A stretch of DNA of 64,000 bases from Geobacter sp. OR-1 (GTDB lineage Bacteria > Desulfobacterota > Desulfuromonadia > Geobacterales > DSM-12255). The stretch lies in assembly GCF_000813145.1 (NCBI RefSeq), contig NZ_BAZF01000010.1, positions 62,001 through 126,000 of the forward strand, read 5' to 3'. The translations under genes were made by a program, and so were the position numbers. Shown here piece by piece: positions 53,987 to 63,292 of this stretch. The first letter of the stretch is position 1; each line of letters opens with the position of its first letter. The notes under the pieces were generated by a model. The model did not search any database and was not told the DNA's origin. It saw only the letters and a program-made list of their open reading frames with translations.

Positions 53987-56900
53987 TCAGTCTCCCAGGA
54001 CCATCTCTATTTCATGGCTGCCCGAGCAGGCGAGGTGCCCGTCGGGAATGGAAATCCGGTCGCGCCGCCGCGCCGCGGACAGGACCTTCATGAATTCGAA
54101 CTCTGGATACCGCTCTCCGCCGGTCACGATGCAGAGCCGGTCTATGCCGGGCTGCAGGGTAATGGTCCTGGCAACGGTGCCTCCTTCCGACTCCAGCCAG
54201 CCGGTCAGCGGCAGCCGTACCGAACCGTCCAGGGAGAGCAGCGCCAGCGAGTCGGCCGGGGGGAGGTTTTCGGTCATATGAAACGCTATCCGCAGGGTCA
54301 CGCTGGCGTTGTCCTCGCTAAGCCCGGTAACCGTTATCGCCTCAACGAGATTCCGGTTGGCGCTGTCGACAATATTTACCGTCTCGCCGACCCTCAGGCC
54401 ATAGAGCGATATGGTCACGGTTCCGGCTTGCGGCGAGATCGGATCGGCCAGCACCAGCCGGTACCGGTCGTCAAGGGTCCCGACCCTGCTCCCCGCTGCT
54501 GCGCTGTGCGCCACAACCTGCCGCGCCAACAGCTCCACTTCGAACTGCTGGATCGAGCCGTCCAGGCTGAGATCGACCACATGATCGACCCCTGCCACTG
54601 CCTCCAGCTCGGCATAGACCTCGGACAGATAGAGGTCGCGCCCCAGTTCCCAGCCGCTCCTGGCAGGGCCGCCGGTGAGCGGGTGCAGAAACTCCTGCAG
54701 CCGGCTGATTGCGGCCAGCTTTACCTCGTCACCCTTTTCGGGGAGAAGCGGCACGATCCGGGCAGAGACCCGCGCCTCTATGTACCGCGGGCCGGTGACC
54801 AGGATATGCCGCTCGCTGCCGAGGTTTAGCAGCGACCGTTCTTCCAGGTATTGCCGGACATGGCGCAGGAGCGGCGGCCGCGGGTAAGGTCGCGGCCCGG
54901 TGCTGGCCGGAACGATCACCACCGTTACCCACCCTTCGCATCCCTTGCCGTCCGGGTCGCGCGTGGGGAGGCACCAGGCCGCGGCCACCTCGCGGCCGGC
55001 ATCCCTCGCCATCCAGGCATAATCCTCGATCGTCACCGCCCGCCCCCGGTGCTTGATGGTTCGGGGGCCGCGGGCGCGGACCTGGGCCACCGATTCCTCG
55101 TCACCGCCAGCAACCGCATCCTCAAGGTTGGCGACCCGCTTCACCCCGGCCAACGGGCCGGCAGGGTTGCGGACCATGGTGACCTCACCCGCGGCCACGT
55201 TGCCAATCGCGCCCTGGTGGCTGCGGTACCAGGCAGCCTTGATATTGTCCCGGCCAATTGGGGGGATCATCCCCCGGACCCCGTCGCCGAACCGCACCTG
55301 CCCGGTGATCTGGTCCAGGAGATAGTGCCGGTCTCCCGGAGTTGAACTGAAAAAGTTATCCACCCGCTGCCAGAGCACCCAGACACCCTGTTCCGCAGCC
55401 ATGGTGAGGGGGAACTGCCGGGATGGATCCATGCCGGCCAGCGCCTGCTTCCGGACCAGCTGCGCCAGCTCGGTGGCAGGGGGAGAATCGCTCTCCCGGA
55501 CGTAGATCTGCAGTTCCGGCAGTACCGGCTGCCGGCCAAGGGTGAAGATTCCGTCCTTCTTGCCGTTCCCGGAACCGAGCAGCTCTTCGGCAACGCTCAC
55601 CCCGTTGACCGCGGGCACTGTATTGCACCTGATCCCGTGTAGGTAAGGGGTCGGCAGGGGGGCGACGGTTTCCGGCATCACCTTCCGGAGGATGTACTTG
55701 CTGATCGCGGCGCCACCGGTATCGACTGAACCGGAGCAGTCGATGGTCAGCTTTGCCTCGCCATCGGCCGCCTGTACCACCAGGTCCCCCCCGGTCCGGG
55801 CGATCAGCCTGCTGGAGGAGACCAGGCGCCAGAAGTATCTGACCGGATCGCGACCGCTTACAGCCGCGGTTGCCGAAGCGTCGAGCTCAACCTGTGCCTC
55901 GCTCCCCGAAGTGGCGACCTGCACGTCCGCACCGGCCTCGGCCTGGTGCGGTAGCAGCTGCCAGTGATACCTGGCGATCCGTTCTCCGTCCGTCGCGTGC
56001 GAACCGGAGGCATCGAGGCTAACCTGCGCCTCGTTAGCGATCCCCGGCGTCACGGTCTGCCCCGGCGGGGCAACGGCAACCGGCAGCTCTACGTGCGCCC
56101 TGGCGCGCAGCCAGCAAAGCTCCCGGCCGAATTCCAGGCTAACGCCCAGGTCCGGCGGCCCATTGAACCCGAGATAACCCCGCCGGGTAAAGCCCGCGCT
56201 CTCGTCCGAGGCAGGGAGCGGCCGCCATTCACCTGTTTCAGAGCTCCGGTATTCCCAGATCATGAGGGGAAAATCCCGGTCTCCGTTTCGCTCCTCGTCC
56301 ACATCGAGCAGGATCTGGATCCATTCGTTCTTCGGAAAGGGAGCGCTGAAGCCTAAGTAGATAGCCGGAAAATCGCTCGGGCCGCTGAACGGACGGAACG
56401 GAACCGTGCCGCTCGCAAACGAATGGCGCTCCAGACGCCGGTCCAGCGAACCACAGACACTGACAAGCGGCCGCAATGCATTAGAGCTGCTGAAGCCGCC
56501 GTAGGATAGTTTCAGGTTGCCGATGCTCGGGGCGAGTACTGCCGGAGCGCTCCAGACCGTGTCCCCGGACGGGTCGGTACCGTACCCCCCGGCCGTGACC
56601 CTGGCCCGGAGCCAGAACCCCTCCAGATCGGCAACGCTGCTCTTGGCCCAGACCGGGCAGGCCCGGTCATCGCTGGCAGGGACCGTGAAGCTGACCGTCA
56701 CCCCCTTGCCGGTGGCGGTAAAGCCGCGGCTCTCGTCTCCGAAACCTGACAGCGAATGCAGGAGCCCTGCCCTGCTGCTCTCGCCGATCCTGATCCAGCC
56801 GTCGGCAGAGCAGTATTCCCAGGCGATCCGAAGCTCGTTCAGCTCCTGGCCGATTGCCGACAGCGGGACCCCGGAGATGTCGAAGGTGATCGCAACCTCG

Positions 56901-57946
56901 GCCCCTTTCTTTGCGAACGCCTCGTCGCACTTCAGGTAGAAGGAATCGAGCCGGCCCGGCCGCTGCCCCAGCGGGAAAAACTCACCCTCCGGCTCCATCG
57001 GGATAAAGGCCGCGCCGCTGTGGATGGCGCTGAACACCGTATCCACCGGCTTGAGGGGCGAGTTCGGGATCACGATCTCCCGGCCGGCGCTGATCCTTTG
57101 CACCGACGGCAGTGAGTTCCGGCCCGTGCCGCCGGTCAGGGAGCAGGCAAGCCAGGCGCCGGTCTCCTTGTCCAACGGGAATTTGGCCATCTTCGGCAGG
57201 TTGCTGAACATGATCCGGCCATTCCGGGACAAGGCATTGGTGCCATCGGCAATGATCGCCCCGCCGTCATCGACCAGGTCGCGCCACTGTTTGCCGTCGA
57301 AATAGAGCCACTGCAGCGACCAGCCGTCGAGATCCGGCCTGCCGGGCGCGTCCAGGAGAAGATCGAAGACCACGGTACCGTTGGCGCGGCTCGGGTCGTC
57401 GGGGAAATCGAACAGCCCGTCATCGCCGAAATAGAGCAGCCGCGGCCGCTCGCTATCCCCCTGGCAGACGGCGAACGATTCAGGGGCCAGGGTCGCCTCG
57501 TCGCCGCTCAGTTCGGTGATTCGCACCGGATCGACCACGATGCAGCTTGCCAACCCCCCTTTGATGACATTCAGGTCGCGGCCGGTCTCGAAAACGACCT
57601 CCGGCCGGGTGCCGCTCCGTTTTGCGGCGACCTGGGTGCCGCTCGGGACCCGGAGCAGGGACGGCGCATCCTTGACCGGATAAAAGGTGACCTCGCAGCC
57701 GGCGGGCTGCGGCGCCAGCAGATCGACCCCGGCACTCTCCAGAAAGGCGCGGAAATGGTTCTCGGACGCCTGGTTGAGCCGGGCGATGACCAGCTCGGCC
57801 AGCCGGCCGAACAGCCGCGTCATCCCTTCGCCCACGCCGGGAGTCACTCCCTGCGGTTGCCATCCTCCTTTCGCCAGCTCATTCTGCAGGAAGGCGACGA
57901 TCTCTTCCGGCGTTCGGCCATATATGCGTGGCGCGGTGCCGGTCAT
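53987..57946 (-). CDS. Giant baseplate assembly protein (J type) with inserted Ig/PKD-like repeats
   Basis: 1319 residues. Its N terminus has QNELAKGGWQPQGVTPGVGEG and the C-terminal third holds the J core (RFGDGVRGMIPPIGRDNIKA, RTIKHRGRAVTIEDYAWMA). Between them (about 630-755) are three degenerate PKD-like units (VSLDASGSHATDGERIARYHW and others). Family members (TIGR02243-like, Afp11-type) are the main wedge protein of the baseplate. Its start overlaps the gp25 stop (ATGA). Confidence 0.87.
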   Translation of the reverse strand: MTGTAPRIYGRTPEEIVAFLQNELAKGGWQPQGVTPGVGEGMTRLFGRLAELVIARLNQASENHFRAFLESAGVDLLAPQPAGCEVTFYPVKDAPSLLRVPSGTQVAAKRSGTRPEVVFETGRDLNVIKGGLASCIVVDPVRITELSGDEATLAPESFAVCQGDSERPRLLYFGDDGLFDFPDDPSRANGTVVFDLLLDAPGRPDLDGWSLQWLYFDGKQWRDLVDDGGAIIADGTNALSRNGRIMFSNLPKMAKFPLDKETGAWLACSLTGGTGRNSLPSVQRISAGREIVIPNSPLKPVDTVFSAIHSGAAFIPMEPEGEFFPLGQRPGRLDSFYLKCDEAFAKKGAEVAITFDISGVPLSAIGQELNELRIAWEYCSADGWIRIGESSRAGLLHSLSGFGDESRGFTATGKGVTVSFTVPASDDRACPVWAKSSVADLEGFWLRARVTAGGYGTDPSGDTVWSAPAVLAPSIGNLKLSYGGFSSSNALRPLVSVCGSLDRRLERHSFASGTVPFRPFSGPSDFPAIYLGFSAPFPKNEWIQILLDVDEERNGDRDFPLMIWEYRSSETGEWRPLPASDESAGFTRRGYLGFNGPPDLGVSLEFGRELCWLRARAHVELPVAVAPPGQTVTPGIANEAQVSLDASGSHATDGERIARYHWQLLPHQAEAGADVQVATSGSEAQVELDASATAAVSGRDPVRYFWRLVSSSRLIARTGGDLVVQAADGEAKLTIDCSGSVDTGGAAISKYILRKVMPETVAPLPTPYLHGIRCNTVPAVNGVSVAEELLGSGNGKKDGIFTLGRQPVLPELQIYVRESDSPPATELAQLVRKQALAGMDPSRQFPLTMAAEQGVWVLWQRVDNFFSSTPGDRHYLLDQITGQVRFGDGVRGMIPPIGRDNIKAAWYRSHQGAIGNVAAGEVTMVRNPAGPLAGVKRVANLEDAVAGGDEESVAQVRARGPRTIKHRGRAVTIEDYAWMARDAGREVAAAWCLPTRDPDGKGCEGWVTVVIVPASTGPRPYPRPPLLRHVRQYLEERSLLNLGSERHILVTGPRYIEARVSARIVPLLPEKGDEVKLAAISRLQEFLHPLTGGPARSGWELGRDLYLSEVYAELEAVAGVDHVVDLSLDGSIQQFEVELLARQVVAHSAAAGSRVGTLDDRYRLVLADPISPQAGTVTISLYGLRVGETVNIVDSANRNLVEAITVTGLSEDNASVTLRIAFHMTENLPPADSLALLSLDGSVRLPLTGWLESEGGTVARTITLQPGIDRLCIVTGGERYPEFEFMKVLSAARRRDRISIPDGHLACSGSHEIEMVLGD

Positions 57947-58344
57947 AGCGCTGTTCCCCGCTCCAGGTAAAACGGGTAGACCATGTTGAACCGGCTGTCA
58001 GTGGCCTTGACCCGGTAGGTGATGCTGAGCAGGATCACTGCCGGATCGTCCGGCGCCGGACCAGCTGCCACCTCTTCGAGGTCGATGCGCGGCTCCCAGC
58101 GCCGTAGCGACTCCTCCACATGGAAACGGATCAGCCCGGCGGTCCGGACATTGTTCGGGGCAAAGAGAAAGTCGTGGATGCCGCAGCCGAAATCCGGCCG
58201 CATCACCCGTTCGCCCGGGGAGGTGGCGAGGATGATCCGGATCGAATCGGCGATCGAATCCTCTTCGGCTGCCAGCGCGATCTCATTGTTGGTGTCGGGT
58301 GTGACCGGAAATTTCCAGCCGGTACCGAGGAACTTGCTCCCCAT
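57943..58344 (-). CDS. gp25-like baseplate wedge protein
   Basis: 133 residues of the GPW/gp25 family: TSPGERVMRPDFGCGIHDFLF is the conserved EPR-loop region, here MRPDFG. Smallest wedge protein of T4-, T6SS- and eCIS-type baseplates. Starts two bases after the spike-gene stop. Confidence 0.92.
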   Translation of the reverse strand: MGSKFLGTGWKFPVTPDTNNEIALAAEEDSIADSIRIILATSPGERVMRPDFGCGIHDFLFAPNNVRTAGLIRFHVEESLRRWEPRIDLEEVAAGPAPDDPAVILLSITYRVKATDSRFNMVYPFYLERGTAL

Positions 58345-58346
58345 GG

Positions 58347-59216
58347 TCAGGCCCCCTTGGTCATGATGGTGCTCTGCACCCCCGGAATCGCCGGGACGGT
58401 CGGTGGCGACGTGGGCGCGCCGAGGTTGCCCAGATGAAAATGGGTGTTGAATGCCGTGAGCATCGTCTCGTTGACCAGGGCCAGCGACGCGCCGGTCCCC
58501 AGTTTCACGCTGCTGCTGTCAAGGGTGATCCCGGACGGCGCCGACAGGGTCACGGTGCCGGTAACGGTGATGTTCAGGTTGCCCCCCACGGTCTGGTCGG
58601 TATTGCCGCCACTGCTGACCGTAAGGGCATTGCTCCCCGCGTCCAGTTCCAGCTTGTTTCCCCCGGAATCGCAGATCGTGATCTTCTTGCCGTCGTCGTC
58701 CAGGGTCACCTTGTGGCCGCCATTGCTCTTCAGCTCGATCTTCCCCTTGTTAGCGGCATCGTCCAGGACGATTTCATGGCCGCCCTGGCTCTTGATCGTT
58801 ATCTTGGCCTTCTGGTCGTCTTTGCTGTCGTCCATGGTGATGATATGGCCGCTGCGCGATTTGATGGTGCGCAGGTTGTTCTTCCCCGCTCCGTCCATGG
58901 TCTCGGGCGGGGTGTCGCTGCTGTTCCAGAGCATTCCGATCACGAACGGCCGGTTGGGGTCGCCGTGCTCGAAGGCGACCAGCACCTCGTCACCCACCTC
59001 GGGGATGAAGAAGCTCCCCCGCCCTGCGCCGGCCGACATGGTGGCGATCCGGGCCCAGTTGGAGAGCGATTCCGCCACATCGCCAACAGACGGGATCTCG
59101 ACCTTGACCCGGCCGAGGTTCTCCGGATCGGAGATATCGTTCACGATCCCGGTGACGACGCCGTAGCGCCGTCCCTGTTCCGGCCCGGTTCCGGTCATCA
59201 GGTCGCCGATGCTCAT
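58347..59216 (-). CDS. gpV/VgrG-type spike protein
   Basis: 289 residues. Residues about 15-100 form the gpV OB fold (VKVEIPSVGDVAE, FIPEVGDEVLVAFEHGDP). Residues 118-195 carry four beta-helix units of the form KSxGGHxIxLDD (KSQGGHEIVLDD, KSNGGHKVTLDD), the spike shaft. In Afp-type systems gpD and gpV are fused (Afp8); here they are separate and overlap by four bases. Confidence 0.9.
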   Translation of the reverse strand: MSIGDLMTGTGPEQGRRYGVVTGIVNDISDPENLGRVKVEIPSVGDVAESLSNWARIATMSAGAGRGSFFIPEVGDEVLVAFEHGDPNRPFVIGMLWNSSDTPPETMDGAGKNNLRTIKSRSGHIITMDDSKDDQKAKITIKSQGGHEIVLDDAANKGKIELKSNGGHKVTLDDDGKKITICDSGGNKLELDAGSNALTVSSGGNTDQTVGGNLNITVTGTVTLSAPSGITLDSSSVKLGTGASLALVNETMLTAFNTHFHLGNLGAPTSPPTVPAIPGVQSTIMTKGA

Positions 59217-60310
59217 CGTCCGTTCCTCTTGACTTCGAAATCGCAGCGATACCCGGTCCCGTCGATGGTGTGGGTTACCGAGGTGACGTAATAACAGCCG
59301 CTGAAATTGGCGCCGAGCCCTTTCAGCTCGATCACGCTCCTGGCCCGGAGCTCCGGATTGCCGATGCAGACACCCCGGCCGCTGATGAACTCAATGGAAC
59401 TCGCCTCAAGCTTGGCAACCGCCACCGCCATCGCCTCCTCCTGGGACGCGGCCAGATGGTCTTCGGCCAGCAGCCGGTTCTCGCCGCAGAGCCTCATGGC
59501 GATCTCCGATGCGCTCTCGGAGCCGAGCCTGGCCCGCTCGTCCCCCGGTCCCGCAGTATGCACCAGCGGCTCTTTCCCCCGTCCCAGGGTGGTCTGCGAG
59601 GCCCGCACCCGGACATGGGTCAGCTTCCGGTAGGTGGAGAGTGTCGGGGAAAATGACCTGAGACTCCGCCCCCATTCGAGGGTCAGCTGCGGTCCGCGGT
59701 CCACCAGGTAGCGCGGCTTCTCGAAGCAGAGGGTCCGCTCCTTGACCACCACCTCGTAGCCGATCCGGGTGGCCCGCTCCTGGAGGATCGCGGCATAGGT
59801 GGCCGTGCCGGACGTTACCTGGCGGTGCTCGGCCCTGGTATCATCGACCCTGGCATCGAGGCCGAGCAGGGTGGCGATCTCCCGCGCAATGCCGCTGTCG
59901 GTCTGCTCCCGGAACGGCCTGGCGTCGCACTGGACCAGCAGCTTGCAGTACAGACCCTGGCCGCGGACCGCCAGGGTCGGCACGCCGCTTTCGGGAAAGG
60001 TGGGGTTGATAGCCGTAATCTGGCCGACGAACCTCATGGCGCAGTTCCCCAGGTAACCGAGCTCGATCTCGACCTCTTTCCCCTCTTCAAAGGTGCCGCT
60101 GTCGAGCCACTGCAGAGTTCCGCCCGCCGGGAACCGCCCCCGCTCCGGGTGCCGCTCCCTGACCGTGAAGGCAAAGGAGTCCCCCTGGTTGCAACAATCG
60201 GTGACCGAGAGCGAGAGCACGTCGAAATTGAAGCCGTGTCTCAGCTCAATGCCGCCGATCCTGATGACGAATGCGGGGACGTATTGTTGTGGTGTGGGCA
60301 TAGAATTCAT
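59213..60310 (-). CDS. gpD-type phage late-control protein (spike hub)
   Basis: 365 residues of the phage late control D family (VRGQGLYCKLLVQCDARP, VSARIVP-like beta domains; LTHVRVRASQT). Forms the trimeric hub carrying the gpV spike. An AAAGG site lies upstream; ATG 60301 is an alternative start. Preceded by a strong hairpin at 60323-60377. Confidence 0.87.
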   Translation of the reverse strand: MNSMPTPQQYVPAFVIRIGGIELRHGFNFDVLSLSVTDCCNQGDSFAFTVRERHPERGRFPAGGTLQWLDSGTFEEGKEVEIELGYLGNCAMRFVGQITAINPTFPESGVPTLAVRGQGLYCKLLVQCDARPFREQTDSGIAREIATLLGLDARVDDTRAEHRQVTSGTATYAAILQERATRIGYEVVVKERTLCFEKPRYLVDRGPQLTLEWGRSLRSFSPTLSTYRKLTHVRVRASQTTLGRGKEPLVHTAGPGDERARLGSESASEIAMRLCGENRLLAEDHLAASQEEAMAVAVAKLEASSIEFISGRGVCIGNPELRARSVIELKGLGANFSGCYYVTSVTHTIDGTGYRCDFEVKRNGR

Positions 60311-60322
60311 AACCTTTATATG

Positions 60323-60377
60323 GACGCAGCTTGATGCGCCCTGATCCCATCATAAACCGGGCACATAAAGCTGCGCC
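60323..60377. repeat. Long imperfect hairpin between injection-system genes
   Basis: Nineteen-base arms, GACGCAGCTTGATGCGCCC and GGGCACATAAAGCTGCGCC, 16 of 19 paired, loop of 17 bases. It fills the gap between the LysM gene stop and the gpD gene start and has the look of a REP/BIME unit. Confidence 0.8.
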
Positions 60378-60378
60378 C

Positions 60379-60996
60379 CTACTCGATGGCCGGGATACTC
60401 AGGACCTGCCCGGGCTCGATCGCCAGGGGGTCGTCCATACCGTTCGCCTCGGCAATGGGACGCCAGTTCTTCGGGTTGCCGTACTCCTTAGCGGCAATGG
60501 CGGCCAGGGTGTCGCCGCGCCGGACCGTGTAACGCTTGTCGAAATTGGCCGAGCGGTGCTTGGCCATCCGGAGCCCGGTGTCGCTGAACTCCTTGAAGGT
60601 GACATCGACCGTGGCCCGCGCCGGGATGCCGCTCGCTAGGAAGAGCGTGAACCGCTGCTCGGCCCGCTCCAGCACCCCCTGGAAATTGAACGTCCCCCAG
60701 CTGAACAGGCAGACCGGCGGCGCATGCAGTTCGGGGTCGGTGTCCAGCAACGCCGCAATCCTGTTGGTATGCTCCCGGACATCGCTCCCCTGTTCATAGG
60801 TATCGAAAAAGAGCTGCATGGTCAGGGTCCGGCTGTTGCCCCGCACATACTGGATCGGCGGCGCTTCCAGCCCCGGGATGGCGATCTCGGCGAACTGGTT
60901 GGAGACCGAGAGCCGGTACTCGTTCGGATTGAACAGCACCTCGATGGTCTCAGGTGCGCCGATGATCTTCTGAATTGTCGCCTTTTCCAGTCTCAT
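60379..60996 (-). CDS. LysM tube-baseplate adaptor protein
   Basis: 205 residues: an N-terminal domain seen in contractile tail clusters (IEVLFNPNEYRLSVSNQFAE) and a C-terminal LysM (about 155-200, YTVRRGDTLAAIAAKEYG, PGQVLSIP). The counterpart of Afp7/gp53-type proteins that join the inner tube to the hub. It starts one base before the disordered-protein stop region. Confidence 0.9.
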   Translation of the reverse strand: MRLEKATIQKIIGAPETIEVLFNPNEYRLSVSNQFAEIAIPGLEAPPIQYVRGNSRTLTMQLFFDTYEQGSDVREHTNRIAALLDTDPELHAPPVCLFSWGTFNFQGVLERAEQRFTLFLASGIPARATVDVTFKEFSDTGLRMAKHRSANFDKRYTVRRGDTLAAIAAKEYGNPKNWRPIAEANGMDDPLAIEPGQVLSIPAIE

Positions 60997-62541
60997 CTAC
61001 AGGCCTCTGCGTTCTTTTTCGATGGTCAGCCGCTCTTCGATAATCGTGTACACCTGGTCCGCAACCTGCGCCAGCTCTTCCCGCGACAGCCCGGTTGGCC
61101 GTGGCGACGGCGTGGGGTCAGCCGCCGCTATGGTCCCGGCCGTAGCAACGAACTGTTGCTGTTCCGCCAATTGCCCGGAAGAGTGCGGCTCTCCGCCTGC
61201 GAAAAATGGATTTGCTGCCGGTGCCTGCGGCTCCGGGAAATACGACATGACCCTGTTGGCAGTTGCGCCCGATGCCGCGACAGTGGCGCGCCGGGCTACT
61301 GGGTGAGCCAGCGGTGCAACAGCCGTATCGACCGCTGCACTCCGGACGGCAGAGATATCCGCCCGGCCGTTTCCGGGATATGTACCGGCCAGCATTGCCT
61401 GAGGCAGCAGGGACAACACTGGTTGCTCCGCTGATCGGGCATGCGGCCGCCGCAGAGGCACAACCGGCGCGGCCTCACTGGCGTGCCCGGGGATTGTCGA
61501 AAGTTCCGGGTTGCGATCTTCAACGCTCCGTATCGCTGTTGCCCCGGCCATGGGACTGATCCCGGCGCATGCGCCCCATTCAGGCATCCGGCTCCCCGAT
61601 CCGGGCTCGACTGAGCCAACCGTTCGCGTCTCCCCGCTCTTGGCAATCGGGTTCCCGCTGCCCGAGTCTGTTGGTGCACCCCCTGCAGGCGGGAGCTTAC
61701 GGAGCAGCACCGGCCGGCTCGGCCGGCTGGAAAGGTTTGACGGAGCGGAAAGAGGAGAACCGGCCACCGGCAGTTCCACTGCGTCCCTCCCCTCGGAAAG
61801 CCGGGTAACCGCTGGAATCAAGCGACCGGGCCTTTCGGCTCGGGTTGCCGGATCATTGGAGCCGGCAACTCCCGGATCTACACCGGCTGCTGTCCCGGCC
61901 ATGGCCGGAGACGCCGATAATGGCCGGTTACCGGCATGTTCTGCCGGGATGACCGCAACGACACGGCTCTCAGGAACACCGGAAACAACGCTCTCCGCTT
62001 CACCAGATGCAGGTACTGCCGCAACCGGTCGGGAAACGATGGCCGCCGCAGGAATAGCGCTGAGGAGTTGACCGGGCCGAGCGGCTCTGTCAGCGCGTTT
62101 GATCGTGCCTGACGATCGACTCGCCGGGCTCCCGGCAACGGTCGCCGCAGAGAGCGGTGACTCTTTACCGCCGGTGCTGCCAGACTCCTGCCTGGCCCGT
62201 AGCTGCGGAAGCTGTCCGGCATTCCGGACAGGGGCCGCATTGCCGATCTCTGCAGCGGATTCAGCCGCCACAGGGGCATCATCCGGCCCGGACTCGGAGC
62301 GGGAGAAACCCGCGACAAACGGCAGCTGCTCCCGGCCTCCGTCCCCTTGGCGCCCCCAGCGGCCGAATATCTCGGAGGCCAGGCCACCCCGTTCCGAAGC
62401 GAGGTTGTACCGGCTCTCTCCCCTGGCGATGAGATCAGCAAAACGCCTGATCGGCGATAGCTGTCCGTAACGTCCGGTTACGTCCCGTTCCAGCGGAGCT
62501 TCACCATTGGCAACAGTTGTCGTGGTCTCGTTTTTATCCAT
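60997..62541 (-). CDS. Long disordered injection-system protein with conserved C-terminal helix
   Basis: 514 residues, strongly enriched in A, G, P, S and R with no fold expected for 60-480. The last 35 residues form a charged helix (LSREELAQVADQVYTIIEERL, then IEKERRGL). A helix of this kind is recurrent in eCIS clusters between tube and LysM genes; it may bind the tube assembly while the disordered part acts as a linker or cargo adaptor (inference). The reading frame shows strong third-base bias, so it is a real gene. Confidence 0.75.
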   Translation of the reverse strand: MDKNETTTTVANGEAPLERDVTGRYGQLSPIRRFADLIARGESRYNLASERGGLASEIFGRWGRQGDGGREQLPFVAGFSRSESGPDDAPVAAESAAEIGNAAPVRNAGQLPQLRARQESGSTGGKESPLSAATVAGSPASRSSGTIKRADRAARPGQLLSAIPAAAIVSRPVAAVPASGEAESVVSGVPESRVVAVIPAEHAGNRPLSASPAMAGTAAGVDPGVAGSNDPATRAERPGRLIPAVTRLSEGRDAVELPVAGSPLSAPSNLSSRPSRPVLLRKLPPAGGAPTDSGSGNPIAKSGETRTVGSVEPGSGSRMPEWGACAGISPMAGATAIRSVEDRNPELSTIPGHASEAAPVVPLRRPHARSAEQPVLSLLPQAMLAGTYPGNGRADISAVRSAAVDTAVAPLAHPVARRATVAASGATANRVMSYFPEPQAPAANPFFAGGEPHSSGQLAEQQQFVATAGTIAAADPTPSPRPTGLSREELAQVADQVYTIIEERLTIEKERRGL

Positions 62542-62968
62542 AGAACCCGCAATGAACTAATTCCACCGCCTCCACTGCCACAGTGTTGGCATCGGCGCGC
62601 AGCTCAGGCCCTACCCAGCGCGCCGGGTAGGCCCGCTCCAGGTGCCAGTGCTGCACCGGCATCCGGGCGGTATCGAGCAGGATGATCGTGACGTTCCGCC
62701 GCCTGACTATTCCGCGCCGGACATCCTGATGCCAGAGCCAAAGCGACGGGTCGTCGGTCAGGCCGTGCCGCAGCACCAGGTTGGCCGGGTAACGCGCCGG
62801 ACCGGCCAGCCGGTGGATGTAGCCGTTCACCCCGCCCTCGCGGTAGTCGTGCACCTCCACCTCGGCCTGGAGCCCGGTGACCTCCCGGAAACCGGCTGTA
62901 ACCAGCCCCTCGATCTCCACCAGGAAATTGAAGCCGAGATATGGATCGCGCCGTTTGTCTAGTGCCAT
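62534..62968 (-). CDS. Tail tube protein, second copy
   Basis: 144 residues of the phage tail tube family (TIGR02241-like): PYLGFNFLVEIEGLVTAGFREVTG in two blocks, LVLRHGLTDDPSLWLWHQDV, MPVQHWHLERAYPARWVGP. Related to the tube protein at the right edge. In Afp-type systems several tube-like proteins exist, one forming the bulk tube and another the initiating ring. Confidence 0.9.
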   Translation of the reverse strand: MALDKRRDPYLGFNFLVEIEGLVTAGFREVTGLQAEVEVHDYREGGVNGYIHRLAGPARYPANLVLRHGLTDDPSLWLWHQDVRRGIVRRRNVTIILLDTARMPVQHWHLERAYPARWVGPELRADANTVAVEAVELVHCGFYG

Positions 62969-62991
62969 GTAGAAGTCCTGTAACTCCCCCG

Positions 62992-63057
62992 CCCCTCTTA
63001 ACCAAGAGGGGGGAAGAGTCTTCTGCGTTTCGGCCCTCCCCTTAGCTTAAGGGGAGG
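62992..63057. promoter_or_regulatory. Two adjacent strong hairpins in the intercistronic gap
   Basis: CCCCTCTT/AAGAGGGG (62992-63011, loop AACC) and CCTCCCCTTA/TAAGGGGAGG (63035-63057, loop GCT). No T run follows on the coding strand, so mRNA processing or stability, or an inserted repeat element, is more likely than termination. Confidence 0.7.
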
Positions 63058-63067
63058 ACAGCAGGGG

Positions 63068-63292
63068 TTACCAAACCGATCCTGTTGAATCGTTTATCCG
63101 CCTGTTTATCGCGGCGATCTCGTCCACCCAGCGTTGCCGCTCGTGGTGTTCCATCCCCATGATCTCATCATGCGGCCAGTGGAAATGATAGGCGATATAG
63201 GCTACCTCCCCGGCCAGCCGCTCCGGGGGGTAGCCTATGCTTCCCCCGAGCCGTTCACCTCCACCTCGAACCTTCCTTCGCAGTGCGGACAC
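63068..63292 (-). CDS. DUF6760 small injection-system protein
   Basis: 74 residues; IGYPPERLAGEVAYIAYHFHW and the MGMEHHERQRWVDEIA helix are typical of DUF6760 proteins, found only in phage-tail-like clusters. The GTG start at 63292 overlaps the upstream gene by 58 bases; the true start may be nearer 63250. Confidence 0.75.
   Translation of the reverse strand: MSALRRKVRGGGERLGGSIGYPPERLAGEVAYIAYHFHWPHDEIMGMEHHERQRWVDEIAAINRRINDSTGSVW

Noticed and set aside
59270-59656. Plus-strand frames across the injection genes (also at 49173, 53227, 58434, 61511)
   Set aside because: GC-rich shadow frames of the minus-strand genes, with no ribosome sites or recognisable domains.
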